Shown here: positions 1 to 6,574 of the stretch, one piece after another
Layout of the letters: each line of letters starts with the position of its first letter
Numbering within the stretch: position 1 is the first letter of the stretch
Source of the DNA: Bacillota bacterium
Lineage (GTDB): Bacteria; Bacillota; Clostridia; Lachnospirales; Lachnospiraceae
DNA length: 10,692 nt
Assembly (NCBI GenBank): GCA_023387655.1
Contig: JAEWHR010000027.1
Location: 1 to 10,692, forward strand
Direction of reading: 5' to 3'
Position numbers and translations under genes: made by a program
The notes under the pieces: model-generated
What the model saw: the letters and a program-made list of their open reading frames with translations, nothing else
Database searches by the model: none
Told to the model about the DNA's origin: nothing

Positions 1-78
1 GGAGAAAAAATAATTAACACCAAAGCAATGACATCAGACGGGGAACAGTTGACTTGTAATGTATCACCGATCTCATAA
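1..78 (+). CDS. C-terminal end of an unidentified protein (partial)
   Basis: Frame 1 is open from the window edge to a TAA at 76-78 and gives 25 residues ending in NVSPIS. No start is visible, so this is the tail of a gene lying mostly outside the window. The tail alone is too short to assign a family. The next gene, 35 nt downstream, encodes a DUF3006 protein. In clostridia such genes often follow ComEC-like or MBL-fold (metallo-beta-lactamase) hydrolase genes, so that is a reasonable guess here, but it rests on context only. Confidence 0.5.
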   Translation, partial: GEKIINTKAMTSDGEQLTCNVSPIS

Positions 79-113
79 GAATTTGGAAGTAAAAAAATAC
101 AAGGAGCTAGTTT

Positions 114-326
114 ATGAAATATATTATTGACAGATTTGAAGGTACCTACGCAGTCTGCGAGGATGAGACGAAAAATATGATAAATATACCGAAGTATAAA
201 CTTCCTATGGAAGCAAAGGAAGGGGACATACTCATTGATGATGGCAGTTTCATTCGAATTGATGATAGAGAAGGGGACGAACGTCGGAAAAAGATGAATC
301 AGATGATGAGTAAGCTATTTAAATAA
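114..326 (+). CDS. DUF3006 domain-containing small protein
   Basis: A 70-residue protein covering one complete DUF3006 domain. It opens with the family-typical pattern of Tyr-Ile-Ile-Asp-Arg-Phe-Glu-Gly followed by a short beta-rich stretch (AVCED), has a Gly-Asp-Ile-Leu core around residues 37-40, and ends in a basic tail (RRKKMNQMMSK). It has no signal peptide or membrane segment, so it should be cytoplasmic. The ATG at 114 is supported by AAGGAG at 101-106 with 7 nt spacing. It follows the partial gene ending at 78 by 35 nt, so the two are probably co-transcribed. Members are commonly found beside MBL-fold or ComEC-like genes, and I know of no established biochemical role. Confidence is high for the family and low for any function. 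Confidence 0.85.
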   Translation: MKYIIDRFEGTYAVCEDETKNMINIPKYKLPMEAKEGDILIDDGSFIRIDDREGDERRKKMNQMMSKLFK

Positions 327-366
327 GTGGAAAAGTATTACAGAATATTTAAATTTTTAAAAACTA

Positions 367-395
367 TCGATATTCAAAAATCATTGTGATATAAT
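367..395 (+). promoter_or_regulatory. Sigma-A-type promoter with extended -10, upstream of the cdaA operon
   Basis: A perfect extended -10, TGATATAAT at 387-395, lies 17 nt downstream of TCGATA (367-372), which matches TTGACA at 4 of 6 positions. Transcription would start near 402. That leaves an untranslated leader of about 230 nt before the ATG at 634. Confidence 0.7.
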
Positions 396-401
396 ACTAA
401 C

Positions 402-633
402 GTTATACTGCCTGTATTATGCGGTAAATGCTTTTTTGCGAAGATGGAATATATCAGATAAATTATGTGAAAAATAAAAGTAACTGTTCCAATTCGACGG
501 ATTGGGCGGTTACTTTGATACATATCTTCGTAAAGGTTAAAATTATTTTTAGCCAAGAAGTTTGTTTATGATCTTTTATACAAACTTCACATTGTGTGAA
601 TGCGCAATGGGTAAGAATGTAAGGAGGCGCGAA
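402..633 (+). promoter_or_regulatory. Long structured 5' leader of the cdaA operon (candidate cis-regulatory RNA)
   Basis: This stretch holds no convincing gene but several inverted repeats. H1 is TACTGC (406-411) with GCGGTA (421-426). H2 is a composite stem pairing 433-445 with 524-536, 449-455 with 517-523, and 477-493 with 501-516; the last arm has one bulge and closes a 7-nt loop. H3 is GAAGTTTGT (557-565) with ACAAACTTC (580-588). Two further short helices, 586-591 with 595-600 and 590-596 with 603-609, overlap H3 or each other and so compete. AAGGAGG at 621-627 is the ribosome site of the following gene. I do not recognise the arrangement as a named riboswitch. All pairings were found by eye. 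Confidence 0.5.
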
Positions 634-1068
634 ATGCTAAATAACAGGAAAATTAGGTTGATGACCAAACTTGCAGCCTATGAGGCTGAAGAAGGTAGAG
701 AGGACATTCGCCTTAGTAAGTATTATAAAACAGATTATGTCAGACTTCAGATATTAAAATCAATTATAGCAACAACGTTTGGTTATCTATTGCTATTAGT
801 TATGATTTTTATTTATAAGTCTGAGTATTTGATTGAGAATGCGGTTTCATTGGATTATCGCTCCATTGGAATGACAGTTCTTGGATACTTTATTGTATTA
901 CAGACGATGTCAATCATCGGAACCTTGATTGGTTACTCAATAAAGTACGATCGCTCAAGAAAAAAATTATCCAAGTATTTCAATTTATTAAAAAGGCTTC
1001 GCATCATCTACAAAGAGGAAGATGGTAGCCTTATGAATGAGTCACAAAGGGAGGATACTTCAATATGA
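634..1068 (+). CDS. Uncharacterised two-helix membrane protein, first gene of the cdaA operon
   Basis: A 144-residue protein of no named family that I recognise. The N-terminal ~40 residues are charged and cytoplasmic-looking (TKLAAYEAEEGREDIRLSKYY). Membrane segments follow at about 42-61 and 78-103, then a basic, probably helical tail (about 104-127) and a polar end. The reading frame stays open upstream to a TTG at 562. I chose ATG 634 because AAGGAGG at 621-627 sits 6 nt before it and because the 562 start would lie inside a strong hairpin. The stop overlaps the next gene's ATG in an ATGA (1065-1068), which points to translational coupling. Position in the operon suggests a role linked to CdaA or CdaR at the membrane, but that is inference only. 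Confidence 0.82.
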   Translation: MLNNRKIRLMTKLAAYEAEEGREDIRLSKYYKTDYVRLQILKSIIATTFGYLLLLVMIFIYKSEYLIENAVSLDYRSIGMTVLGYFIVLQTMSIIGTLIGYSIKYDRSRKKLSKYFNLLKRLRIIYKEEDGSLMNESQREDTSI

Positions 1069-2126
1069 TGCAAATACTTGAATTTCGTGAGAAATTACGC
1101 GAAATCTATCAAAAATATCAGAGCTATTTAAATCCAGTGATAAAATTTATTGTAGCATTGGTTGTATTTCTGGTAATCAATAAGACAATTGGATATAACG
1201 ATAAGATTAACAAGCTAACCATTGTATTAATAATTTCCGCAGTGAGTGCATTTGCTCCTTCTGCTATCTTAGTTTTATTCGCGATGGTAATATCGTTAGC
1301 CCACGTCTACTCAGTAGCACCGTTGCTATCCATATTATTAGTGTTTATTTATATCATTTTATATTGTTTTTTTGTAAGATATACACCAAAACTCGGGTAT
1401 GTAGTATTAGGGATACCGATTTTGTATGCACTTCATATTCCGTATGTAGTGCCATTATTACTTGGATTAGTTGCTAGTCCAATCACAATTTTACCAGTTT
1501 CAAGTGGTGTGGCGATCTATTATATTACTCGTATTATTCAAGAAGAGGTAGCTACTGCAACAGAAATCACGGAAATGGATGATATCTTCCCTGTTTTTAT
1601 TAATACCATTGATAGGATTATTGCAAATAAGCAGATGCTTATGTCAATCATTGTATTTGCTTTAGTAATCACAGTAGTATATGTTGTACGTCGTTTAAAA
1701 ATCGAGTATGCATTTGAAATCGCAATTGGTGCAGGAACTGTAACAACGATCATTGGATTTTTAATTGTAGACCTCCGACTTGACATACCAAAACAGATTG
1801 GTACAATGATTTTAGGAACATTAATTTCTGCGGTGATTGTAATCGTCATACAATTTTTTCACAGAGTACTTGATTATACTGCGGTGGAAAATGTACAGTT
1901 TGAAGACGATGATTATTACTACTATGTAAAAGCAGTTCCTAAAATAAAAGTAAGTATGACGAATGTTAAGGTAAAAAGAATTAATGCACAACGTGGTTCA
2001 AATGAAGAGCTTGACGATTCATTTGAGGATGATGATGAAGTTAATTCAAGAGAAGTAGAGCGTCGTATTCGTGATAATAAAGAACGAGAAGCAAGACTTC
2101 AAGACAATATGAATCGAAGACGATAA
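1065..2126 (+). CDS. Uncharacterised polytopic membrane protein in the cdaA operon
   Basis: A 353-residue protein with roughly eight or nine hydrophobic segments (about 22-42, 49-63, 64-82, 84-103, 110-135, 138-156, 190-208, 214-236, 244-266). A hydrophilic C-terminal domain of about 85 residues follows. It starts with an acidic-tyrosine patch (FEDDDYYYY, 279-287), continues with a short basic segment (KIKVSMTNVKVKRIN), and ends in an acidic stretch and a highly charged, probably helical tail rich in Arg and Glu. ATG 1065 overlaps the previous stop in ATGA and has AGGGAGG at 1048-1054; an adjacent ATG at 1068 is possible. cdaA begins 29 nt after the stop. I see no transporter or enzyme motif. 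The topology would suit a permease-like or scaffolding partner, but no function is assignable. Confidence 0.85.
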   Translation: MMQILEFREKLREIYQKYQSYLNPVIKFIVALVVFLVINKTIGYNDKINKLTIVLIISAVSAFAPSAILVLFAMVISLAHVYSVAPLLSILLVFIYIILYCFFVRYTPKLGYVVLGIPILYALHIPYVVPLLLGLVASPITILPVSSGVAIYYITRIIQEEVATATEITEMDDIFPVFINTIDRIIANKQMLMSIIVFALVITVVYVVRRLKIEYAFEIAIGAGTVTTIIGFLIVDLRLDIPKQIGTMILGTLISAVIVIVIQFFHRVLDYTAVENVQFEDDDYYYYVKAVPKIKVSMTNVKVKRINAQRGSNEELDDSFEDDDEVNSREVERRIRDNKEREARLQDNMNRRR

Positions 2127-2155
2127 GAAAGATACGATTAGGGTGGGATGTAAGC

Positions 2156-3037
2156 ATGGAATCAATTAAGACGTTTATACAAGACTATTTAGTACGCCTT
2201 TCTTTACCGAAATTAAAGATAACGGATATCATTGAGATATTCTTATTGGCATTCTTAATCTATAATGTGATTAAGTGGGTAAAGACAACACGTGCATGGT
2301 CCTTAATGAAAGGATTAGTAATCTTGTTTGTCTTTTGGGTCATTGCCTACATCTTTCACTTTAATGTGATTATATGGATATTTGTGAATACGATTAATGT
2401 TGGTATCATAGCATTAATTATTGTATTCCAACCAGAGTTTCGAAAGGCGCTAGAGCAACTTGGACAAAAGAGCATCGTCTCTCCATTGTTCTATCTAAGT
2501 GATACGAAAGAAAAACCAGAACGCTTTTCTGATGAAACATTGAATGAACTAGTTAGAGCAACATTTGAATTAGCGAAAACAAAAACAGGAGCCTTGATGG
2601 TGATTGAACAAGAAGTATCATTAGGTGAGTTTGAACGGACTGGTATTGCACTTGATGCTGTATTAAGTAGCCAGTTATTAATCAATATTTTTGAACACAA
2701 TACACCGCTTCATGATGGTGCTATCACCATACGTGGAAACAGAATTACAGCGGCAACTTGTTATCTACCACTTTCTGATAATATGAGACTATCAAAAGAC
2801 TTAGGAACAAGACATCGTGCTGCAGTAGGTATTAGTGAGGTAACAGATAGTTTTACAATTATCGTTTCGGAGGAAACAGGAAAGGTATCTATTGCAAAGG
2901 GTGGACAATTAATTCGAAGCGTTGATGGGGATTATTTAAGAGCCAAACTTTCAGAGATACAAAAAAAGGCGCCGAGCGAAGTAAAGAAGATAAAGCTATG
3001 GAGGGGAAAGAGAAAGAATGAAAAAGGTACTAACTAG
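2156..3037 (+). CDS. cdaA: Diadenylate cyclase CdaA (c-di-AMP synthase)
   Basis: Condenses two ATP molecules into the second messenger c-di-AMP at the membrane. The 293-residue length is normal for CdaA (also called DacA or YbbP). Three membrane segments at about 25-42, 50-68 and 72-90 are followed by FQPEFR (91-96) and the DAC (DisA_N) catalytic domain, about 120-255. Both hallmark motifs are intact: Asp-Gly-Ala at 187-189 (LHDGAITI) and Arg-His-Arg at 219-221 (GTRHRAAVG). The conserved VSEETG follows at 237-242. The tail is strongly basic. A moderate site, AGGGTGG (2140-2146), precedes ATG 2156. The 3' end overlaps cdaR by 20 nt, so the two are probably translationally coupled; CdaR modulates CdaA activity in Bacillus and Listeria. 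Unlike those genomes, glmM is not next to the pair here. Confidence 0.97.
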   Translation: MESIKTFIQDYLVRLSLPKLKITDIIEIFLLAFLIYNVIKWVKTTRAWSLMKGLVILFVFWVIAYIFHFNVIIWIFVNTINVGIIALIIVFQPEFRKALEQLGQKSIVSPLFYLSDTKEKPERFSDETLNELVRATFELAKTKTGALMVIEQEVSLGEFERTGIALDAVLSSQLLINIFEHNTPLHDGAITIRGNRITAATCYLPLSDNMRLSKDLGTRHRAAVGISEVTDSFTIIVSEETGKVSIAKGGQLIRSVDGDYLRAKLSEIQKKAPSEVKKIKLWRGKRKNEKGTN

Positions 3038-4259
3038 AAATATAGCGCTTAAAATCATATCTTTCCTTATCGCTGTGCTATGTTGGGTGATGATAATGAA
3101 TATCTCAGACCCCTACATAACCAGTACGATTGATGATATTGAAGTTCAAACCATCAATACGGAGACTATGGAACAACATAACAAGCGTTATGATGTAGAG
3201 TCTGGCGATATTATCTCAATAAAGGTTCGGGGAAAACGTTCAATCATCGATGGATTAAAGAATACTGACTTTATAGCGGTCGCTGATTTTAATGAGATGT
3301 CCATGGTGAATGCAGTTCCAATTCATGTATCACCAAAGGAATCAAGTAAGTACAGTGCAGATGAAATCGAGATTTTGGAGCAAACTCAGATGATGAAATT
3401 GACACTGGAGGAGTTAGATACGCAAACCTTCCGTGTTAACGTAAGACAGACTGGGGAAGCGAAGGAAGGCTATTATGTTACAGAATTAAACGCCAATCCA
3501 AATATTATCGAAATCTCTGGCTCTAAGAAGAAGATTGCAAAAATTAAAGATGTTGTTGTAGAGGTTAACGTAGATCAGGCAAGTGACTCTTATCAAGTTA
3601 TGGCAAATCTAACTGCTTATGATGAGAATGGATATATTGTTGGTACTGAAAAACTTGATTTTGAAACTACTGAAGTAATGGTGGATGTTACTGTATTACC
3701 TACCAAGACCATACCAATTCAAGTATCTCCGATTGGAACACCAGCATACGGTTATAAATGCACTGATGTAGTTTGGGAACCAAAATCCATTACAATTGCA
3801 GGGGAACAAAAAGATTTAGATAAGATCTACTGGTTAAAACAACAGATAGACATCAGTGGTAAGAAAGAAACCTTCCCAGAGAAAAAGAACATTGAAACCA
3901 TCTTAGAAGATGCTTACCCTGGATTGTATACCTTAGTAGATGAAAGTAATACATTTGATATTACAGTAAAGATTGACAAATTGGGTAGTAAAGACGTCTC
4001 GGTTCGAATGTCCGATATACAGGTCAATAATTTAGATAGTGATTATGAGGTTATTTTTAGAACTCTTGGAAATATTAATGTACGTGTAATGGGTGTTTCA
4101 GAATCTTTAAGTGAAGTATCTGCAGCAACAATACGTCCATACATTGATTTATCAAATTATGGTCTAGGCACACATTCAGTAACAGTACAATACAAAGCAA
4201 ATGATCAACTTACAATTCAACCTGTTACCATTAGCGTTGAAGTAGTGGAGAGAGAGTAG
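3018..4259 (+). CDS. cdaR: YbbR-domain protein CdaR, regulator of CdaA
   Basis: A membrane-anchored extracytoplasmic protein that binds and tunes CdaA in Firmicutes where it has been studied. Here it has 413 residues. A short basic N-terminus and one membrane anchor (about residues 9-28, ISFLIAVLCWVMIMNI) are followed by four beta-rich YbbR-type repeats, roughly 36-135, 136-226, 228-320 and 322-410. Repeat-typical patterns include the Val-Arg-Gln-Thr-Gly segment at 142-146 and PIQVSPIGTPAYGY at 233-246. It begins inside the end of cdaA (20-nt overlap) with AGGGG at 3002-3006, 11 nt before ATG 3018. The next gene starts about 160 nt later and has its own promoter, so the c-di-AMP operon probably ends here, although I see no convincing intrinsic terminator right after the stop. 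Confidence 0.94.
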   Translation: MKKVLTRNIALKIISFLIAVLCWVMIMNISDPYITSTIDDIEVQTINTETMEQHNKRYDVESGDIISIKVRGKRSIIDGLKNTDFIAVADFNEMSMVNAVPIHVSPKESSKYSADEIEILEQTQMMKLTLEELDTQTFRVNVRQTGEAKEGYYVTELNANPNIIEISGSKKKIAKIKDVVVEVNVDQASDSYQVMANLTAYDENGYIVGTEKLDFETTEVMVDVTVLPTKTIPIQVSPIGTPAYGYKCTDVVWEPKSITIAGEQKDLDKIYWLKQQIDISGKKETFPEKKNIETILEDAYPGLYTLVDESNTFDITVKIDKLGSKDVSVRMSDIQVNNLDSDYEVIFRTLGNINVRVMGVSESLSEVSAATIRPYIDLSNYGLGTHSVTVQYKANDQLTIQPVTISVEVVERE

Positions 4260-4291
4260 CAGAATAAAAACTATATCAAAAATAGTAGGTT

Positions 4292-4319
4292 TTGTGAACT
4301 TTTTCTTGTCATGTATAAT
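4292..4319 (+). promoter_or_regulatory. Putative promoter of the HPr-like gene
   Basis: A perfect TATAAT at 4314-4319 lies 16 nt after TTGTGA (4292-4297), which matches TTGACA at 4 of 6 positions. The start site would be near 4326, giving a leader of about 95 nt that contains the hairpin at 4342-4379. Confidence 0.6.
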
Positions 4320-4341
4320 AAGTCAAAGATGACTATAGTGG

Positions 4342-4379
4342 CTGGGGAGTGTTGTAGAAAATTCTACGACACTCCCTAG
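4342..4379 (+). promoter_or_regulatory. Long perfect-stem hairpin in the leader of the HPr-like gene
   Basis: Bases 4342-4359 pair with 4362-4379 in 18 consecutive positions, two of them G-U wobbles (4344/4377 and 4353/4368). The innermost A-U pair would probably open to give a 4-nt loop, leaving 17 bp. No T-run follows, so it does not look like a finished intrinsic terminator for the + strand. It lies between a likely start site (about 4326) and the ribosome site at 4411, so it would be transcribed as part of the leader. RNA stabilisation or a protein-binding hairpin are possible roles. Confidence 0.6.
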
Positions 4380-4420
4380 GCAATACTCGCGCATAGATAA
4401 GCGCAGGAATGGAGGTAGAA

Positions 4421-4696
4421 ATGATAAACGGTAAGGTTGTAATCAAATGCGAAACAGGTCTTCATCTTAGACCTGCTGGGGATCTATGTAAATTAGCGAT
4501 GGAATATCCATGTAAGATAGAATTGAAACTAGGCAATCGTACCGTAAATGCAAAAAGCGTATTGGGTGTTTTGTCAGCATGTATCAAATTCGGAGATGAA
4601 GTCGAGGTTATCTGCGATGGGGAGAATGAGGTAGAAGCGTTTAATAAAATAATAGACGTTCTTGAATCAGAATTCGTAGAATATCACGAAAAATAA
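4421..4696 (+). CDS. HPr-family phosphocarrier protein
   Basis: A small cytoplasmic phosphocarrier of the PTS family, 91 residues. With the start at 4421 the family's canonical numbering is reproduced exactly: His15 in TGLHLRPAG (the enzyme I phosphorylation site, with Arg17 and Pro18) and Ser46 in AKSVLGVLS (the HPr kinase/phosphorylase site). Residue 16 is Leu where most HPr proteins have Ala. GGAGG at 4411-4415 precedes ATG 4421 by 5 nt. An in-frame ATG at 4409 overlaps that ribosome site and would add four residues, so I reject it. With both phosphorylation sites intact it could serve sugar transport and catabolite control. Whether it is the cell's main HPr or a paralogue cannot be told from this window, as no ptsI or ptsK is nearby. 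Confidence 0.9.
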   Translation: MINGKVVIKCETGLHLRPAGDLCKLAMEYPCKIELKLGNRTVNAKSVLGVLSACIKFGDEVEVICDGENEVEAFNKIIDVLESEFVEYHEK

Positions 4697-4730
4697 AATA
4701 AAAATTCGATCAATTTGTAAAAATTTTCGA

Positions 4731-4759
4731 ATGACTTATAAAGCAAGTATTGATATAAT
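4731..4759 (+). promoter_or_regulatory. Extended -10 promoter of leuA
   Basis: A perfect extended -10, TGATATAAT (4751-4759), lies 17 nt after ATGACT (4731-4736), which matches TTGACA at 4 of 6 positions. The start site would be near 4766, leaving a leader of only about 23 nt with GGGAGG at 4775-4780. That is far too short for a T-box or a leader-peptide attenuator. Confidence 0.68.
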
Positions 4760-4788
4760 TATCGCAAGATAATTGGGAGGTAGGAAGT

Positions 4789-6459
4789 ATGATTAATTAT
4801 AAGAGATATCAAAAAAATCCTGTCGTTGCGTATCCAGAGCGGGAATGGCCAAACAAAGAGATTACCAAAGCACCAACATGGTGTAGTGTTGATTTAAGAG
4901 ATGGTAATCAAGCTCTGATTGAACCAATGGTAGTAGAAGAAAAGATAGAGTTTTTCAATCTTTTGGTTAATCTAGGATTTAAAGAAATCGAAGTTGGATT
5001 TCCAAGTGCATCCCAAATTGAGTATGATTTTTTAAGACAGTTAGTAGACCGAAAATTAATTCCAGATGATGTTATTATTCAAGTTCTTGTACAGTGCAGA
5101 GATCACCTGATTCAAAGAACATTTGAAGCTCTAGAGGGAGTAAAACAAGCGGTAGTACATATTTACAACTCAACCTCTACTCTGCAGAGAGATGTTGTGT
5201 TTCACATGAATCGTGAAGAAATAATTCAAATTGCAGAGCAAGGAACGAGGTTAGTTAAGGAATATGCAAAGGATTTTGAGGGCAAAATCATATTAGAGTA
5301 TTCACCGGAGAGTTTTACCGGGACAGAACTGGATTTTGCATTAGAAATCTGTACAGCGGTTCAAGATATTTGGGAACCGTCAATAGAGAATAAGATAATA
5401 TTAAACCTACCTGCTACGGTGGAGATGAATACACCGAATGTATACGCAGACCAGATTGAATGGATGTCAAAACATTTAAAAAATAGAGAAAGCATTATCT
5501 TAAGTGTACATCCTCATAATGATAGAGGAACGGGAGTTGCCAGTACAGAATTAGCGATCCTTGCTGGTGCTGACCGTGTGGAAGGTACGCTGTTTGGTAA
5601 TGGAGAACGTACTGGCAACGTAGATATCTTAACGATTGCATACAATATGTTTTCACAAGGGATTGACCCAAAGTTAAACATTGAAAATGTAAATGAAATC
5701 ATAGAAATTTATGAACGCTGTTGTAAAATGCAAGTACATCCAAGACATCCGTATGCGGGCAAATTAGTGTTCACTGCATTTTCCGGTTCCCACCAAGATG
5801 CTATTAACAAGGGAGCTAAGGCAATGAAGGATAGAAATAGAGAGTATTGGCAAGTTCCGTATTTACCTATTGATCCAGCCGACATTGGTAGATGTTATGA
5901 ACCGATTGTGCGTATTAACAGTCAATCTGGAAAAGGCGGCGTAGCCTTTATCATGGAAACTTATTTTGGTTATAAGTTGCCAAAGGCAATGCATAAGGAA
6001 TTTGCAGATGTAATTCAGCGAATATCTGAAAAGCAGGGAGAAGTAGCTCCAGAGCAGATTATGCAGGAATTTAAAAATTCCTATCTGGATCGAAAGGAAC
6101 CACTTTATTTTGTACGCTGCAAGATGGAGGATGTGTCTGATTCGAATGAAACCTATGACACATTAGTTACGGTAACCTATCGTAATAATGGAGTAGAGAA
6201 AGAGTTTAAGGCTACCGGCAATGGTCCAATTGATGCAGTACATCATGGATTACAAGAAGTTGTTGGAAGGAAGATTAAGATTCTTGATTATAGCGAGCAT
6301 GCCCTTGGTGAAGGGGCAAATGCTAGAGCAGCAGCCTATATTCATGTAATGGATAAGGATTCTGGAAAAGCCATCTTTGGTGTTGGCACCAGTTCCAATA
6401 TTACAAGAGCTTCTTTACGAGGTTTATTCAGCGCTATTAACAGGTTGTATTACTTATAG
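4789..6459 (+). CDS. leuA: 2-isopropylmalate synthase (type 2 LeuA)
   Basis: Condenses acetyl-CoA with 2-oxoisovalerate to 2-isopropylmalate, the committed step of leucine synthesis. It has 556 residues, normal for the longer LeuA type of actinobacteria and many clostridia. The DRE-TIM barrel shows Arg37-Asp38-Gly-Asn-Gln (active-site RDG), EVGFPSAS (68-75), the metal-binding HPHND at 241-245 (His241 and His243), and GNGERTGN (270-277). A linker region containing HPYAGK and GSHQDAINKG follows. The C-terminal LeuA allosteric domain, about 435-556, ends with GVGTSSNITRASLRG and normally gives leucine feedback inhibition. GGGAGG (4775-4780) supports ATG 4789. No other leu genes are beside it, and its own promoter points to a single-gene unit. 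Confidence 0.96.
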   Translation: MINYKRYQKNPVVAYPEREWPNKEITKAPTWCSVDLRDGNQALIEPMVVEEKIEFFNLLVNLGFKEIEVGFPSASQIEYDFLRQLVDRKLIPDDVIIQVLVQCRDHLIQRTFEALEGVKQAVVHIYNSTSTLQRDVVFHMNREEIIQIAEQGTRLVKEYAKDFEGKIILEYSPESFTGTELDFALEICTAVQDIWEPSIENKIILNLPATVEMNTPNVYADQIEWMSKHLKNRESIILSVHPHNDRGTGVASTELAILAGADRVEGTLFGNGERTGNVDILTIAYNMFSQGIDPKLNIENVNEIIEIYERCCKMQVHPRHPYAGKLVFTAFSGSHQDAINKGAKAMKDRNREYWQVPYLPIDPADIGRCYEPIVRINSQSGKGGVAFIMETYFGYKLPKAMHKEFADVIQRISEKQGEVAPEQIMQEFKNSYLDRKEPLYFVRCKMEDVSDSNETYDTLVTVTYRNNGVEKEFKATGNGPIDAVHHGLQEVVGRKIKILDYSEHALGEGANARAAAYIHVMDKDSGKAIFGVGTSSNITRASLRGLFSAINRLYYL

Positions 6460-6517
6460 TTGGCTTATCATAAGTTTGTATAATAAATTTTTGATAAAAA
6501 GTGCGTTCCTTGCACCG

Positions 6518-6533
6518 CCAATCCGATGATTGG
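6518..6533 (+). repeat. Short perfect hairpin after leuA
   Basis: CCAATC and GATTGG enclose a 4-nt CGAT loop. It could help end leuA transcription, but only scattered T residues follow (a TTTT at 6541-6544), so it is a weak terminator candidate. Its 3' arm overlaps GGAAC (6532-6536), which can instead pair with GTTCC at 6505-6509 or 6546-6550. Confidence 0.45.
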
Positions 6534-6574
6534 AACATGATTTTAGTTCCTAGCATATGTCGTAGTAACAATGC

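Noticed and set aside
433..536. MITE or insertion-sequence remnant
   Set aside because: The inverted arms could suggest one, but I see no convincing target duplication and no transposase fragment. It remains open only through a genome-wide copy search.
374..556. Minus-strand 60-codon reading frame in the leader region
   Set aside because: It has no clear ribosome site, overlaps the long palindromic stem and the + strand promoter, and its composition resembles no family I know. The palindrome explains the open frame well enough.
562..633. Upstream TTG extension of the 634 gene
   Set aside because: The TTG lies in the arm of a 9-bp hairpin with no ribosome site, whereas ATG 634 has AAGGAGG at ideal spacing.
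402..633. ydaO/yuaA c-di-AMP riboswitch
   Set aside because: It would fit the operon's function, but I cannot find the recognisable conserved core of that class. The visible structure is a long rod plus short competing stems. A covariance search would settle it.
1538..1849. Minus-strand reading frames inside the polytopic protein, cdaA, leuA, permease, ATPase and glycosyltransferase genes
   Set aside because: They lie fully antisense to well-supported genes, lack ribosome sites and family features, and are explained by AT-rich codon patterns.
4260..4300. Intrinsic terminator directly after cdaR
   Set aside because: Only a 5-bp ACTAT/ATAGT helix with scattered T residues is present. It is too weak to call.
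4697..4788. T-box or leucine attenuator ahead of leuA
   Set aside because: The predicted leader is only about 23 nt, there is no T-box sequence and no leader peptide with leucine codons. The weak ATTCGA/TCGAAT repeat lies upstream of the start site.
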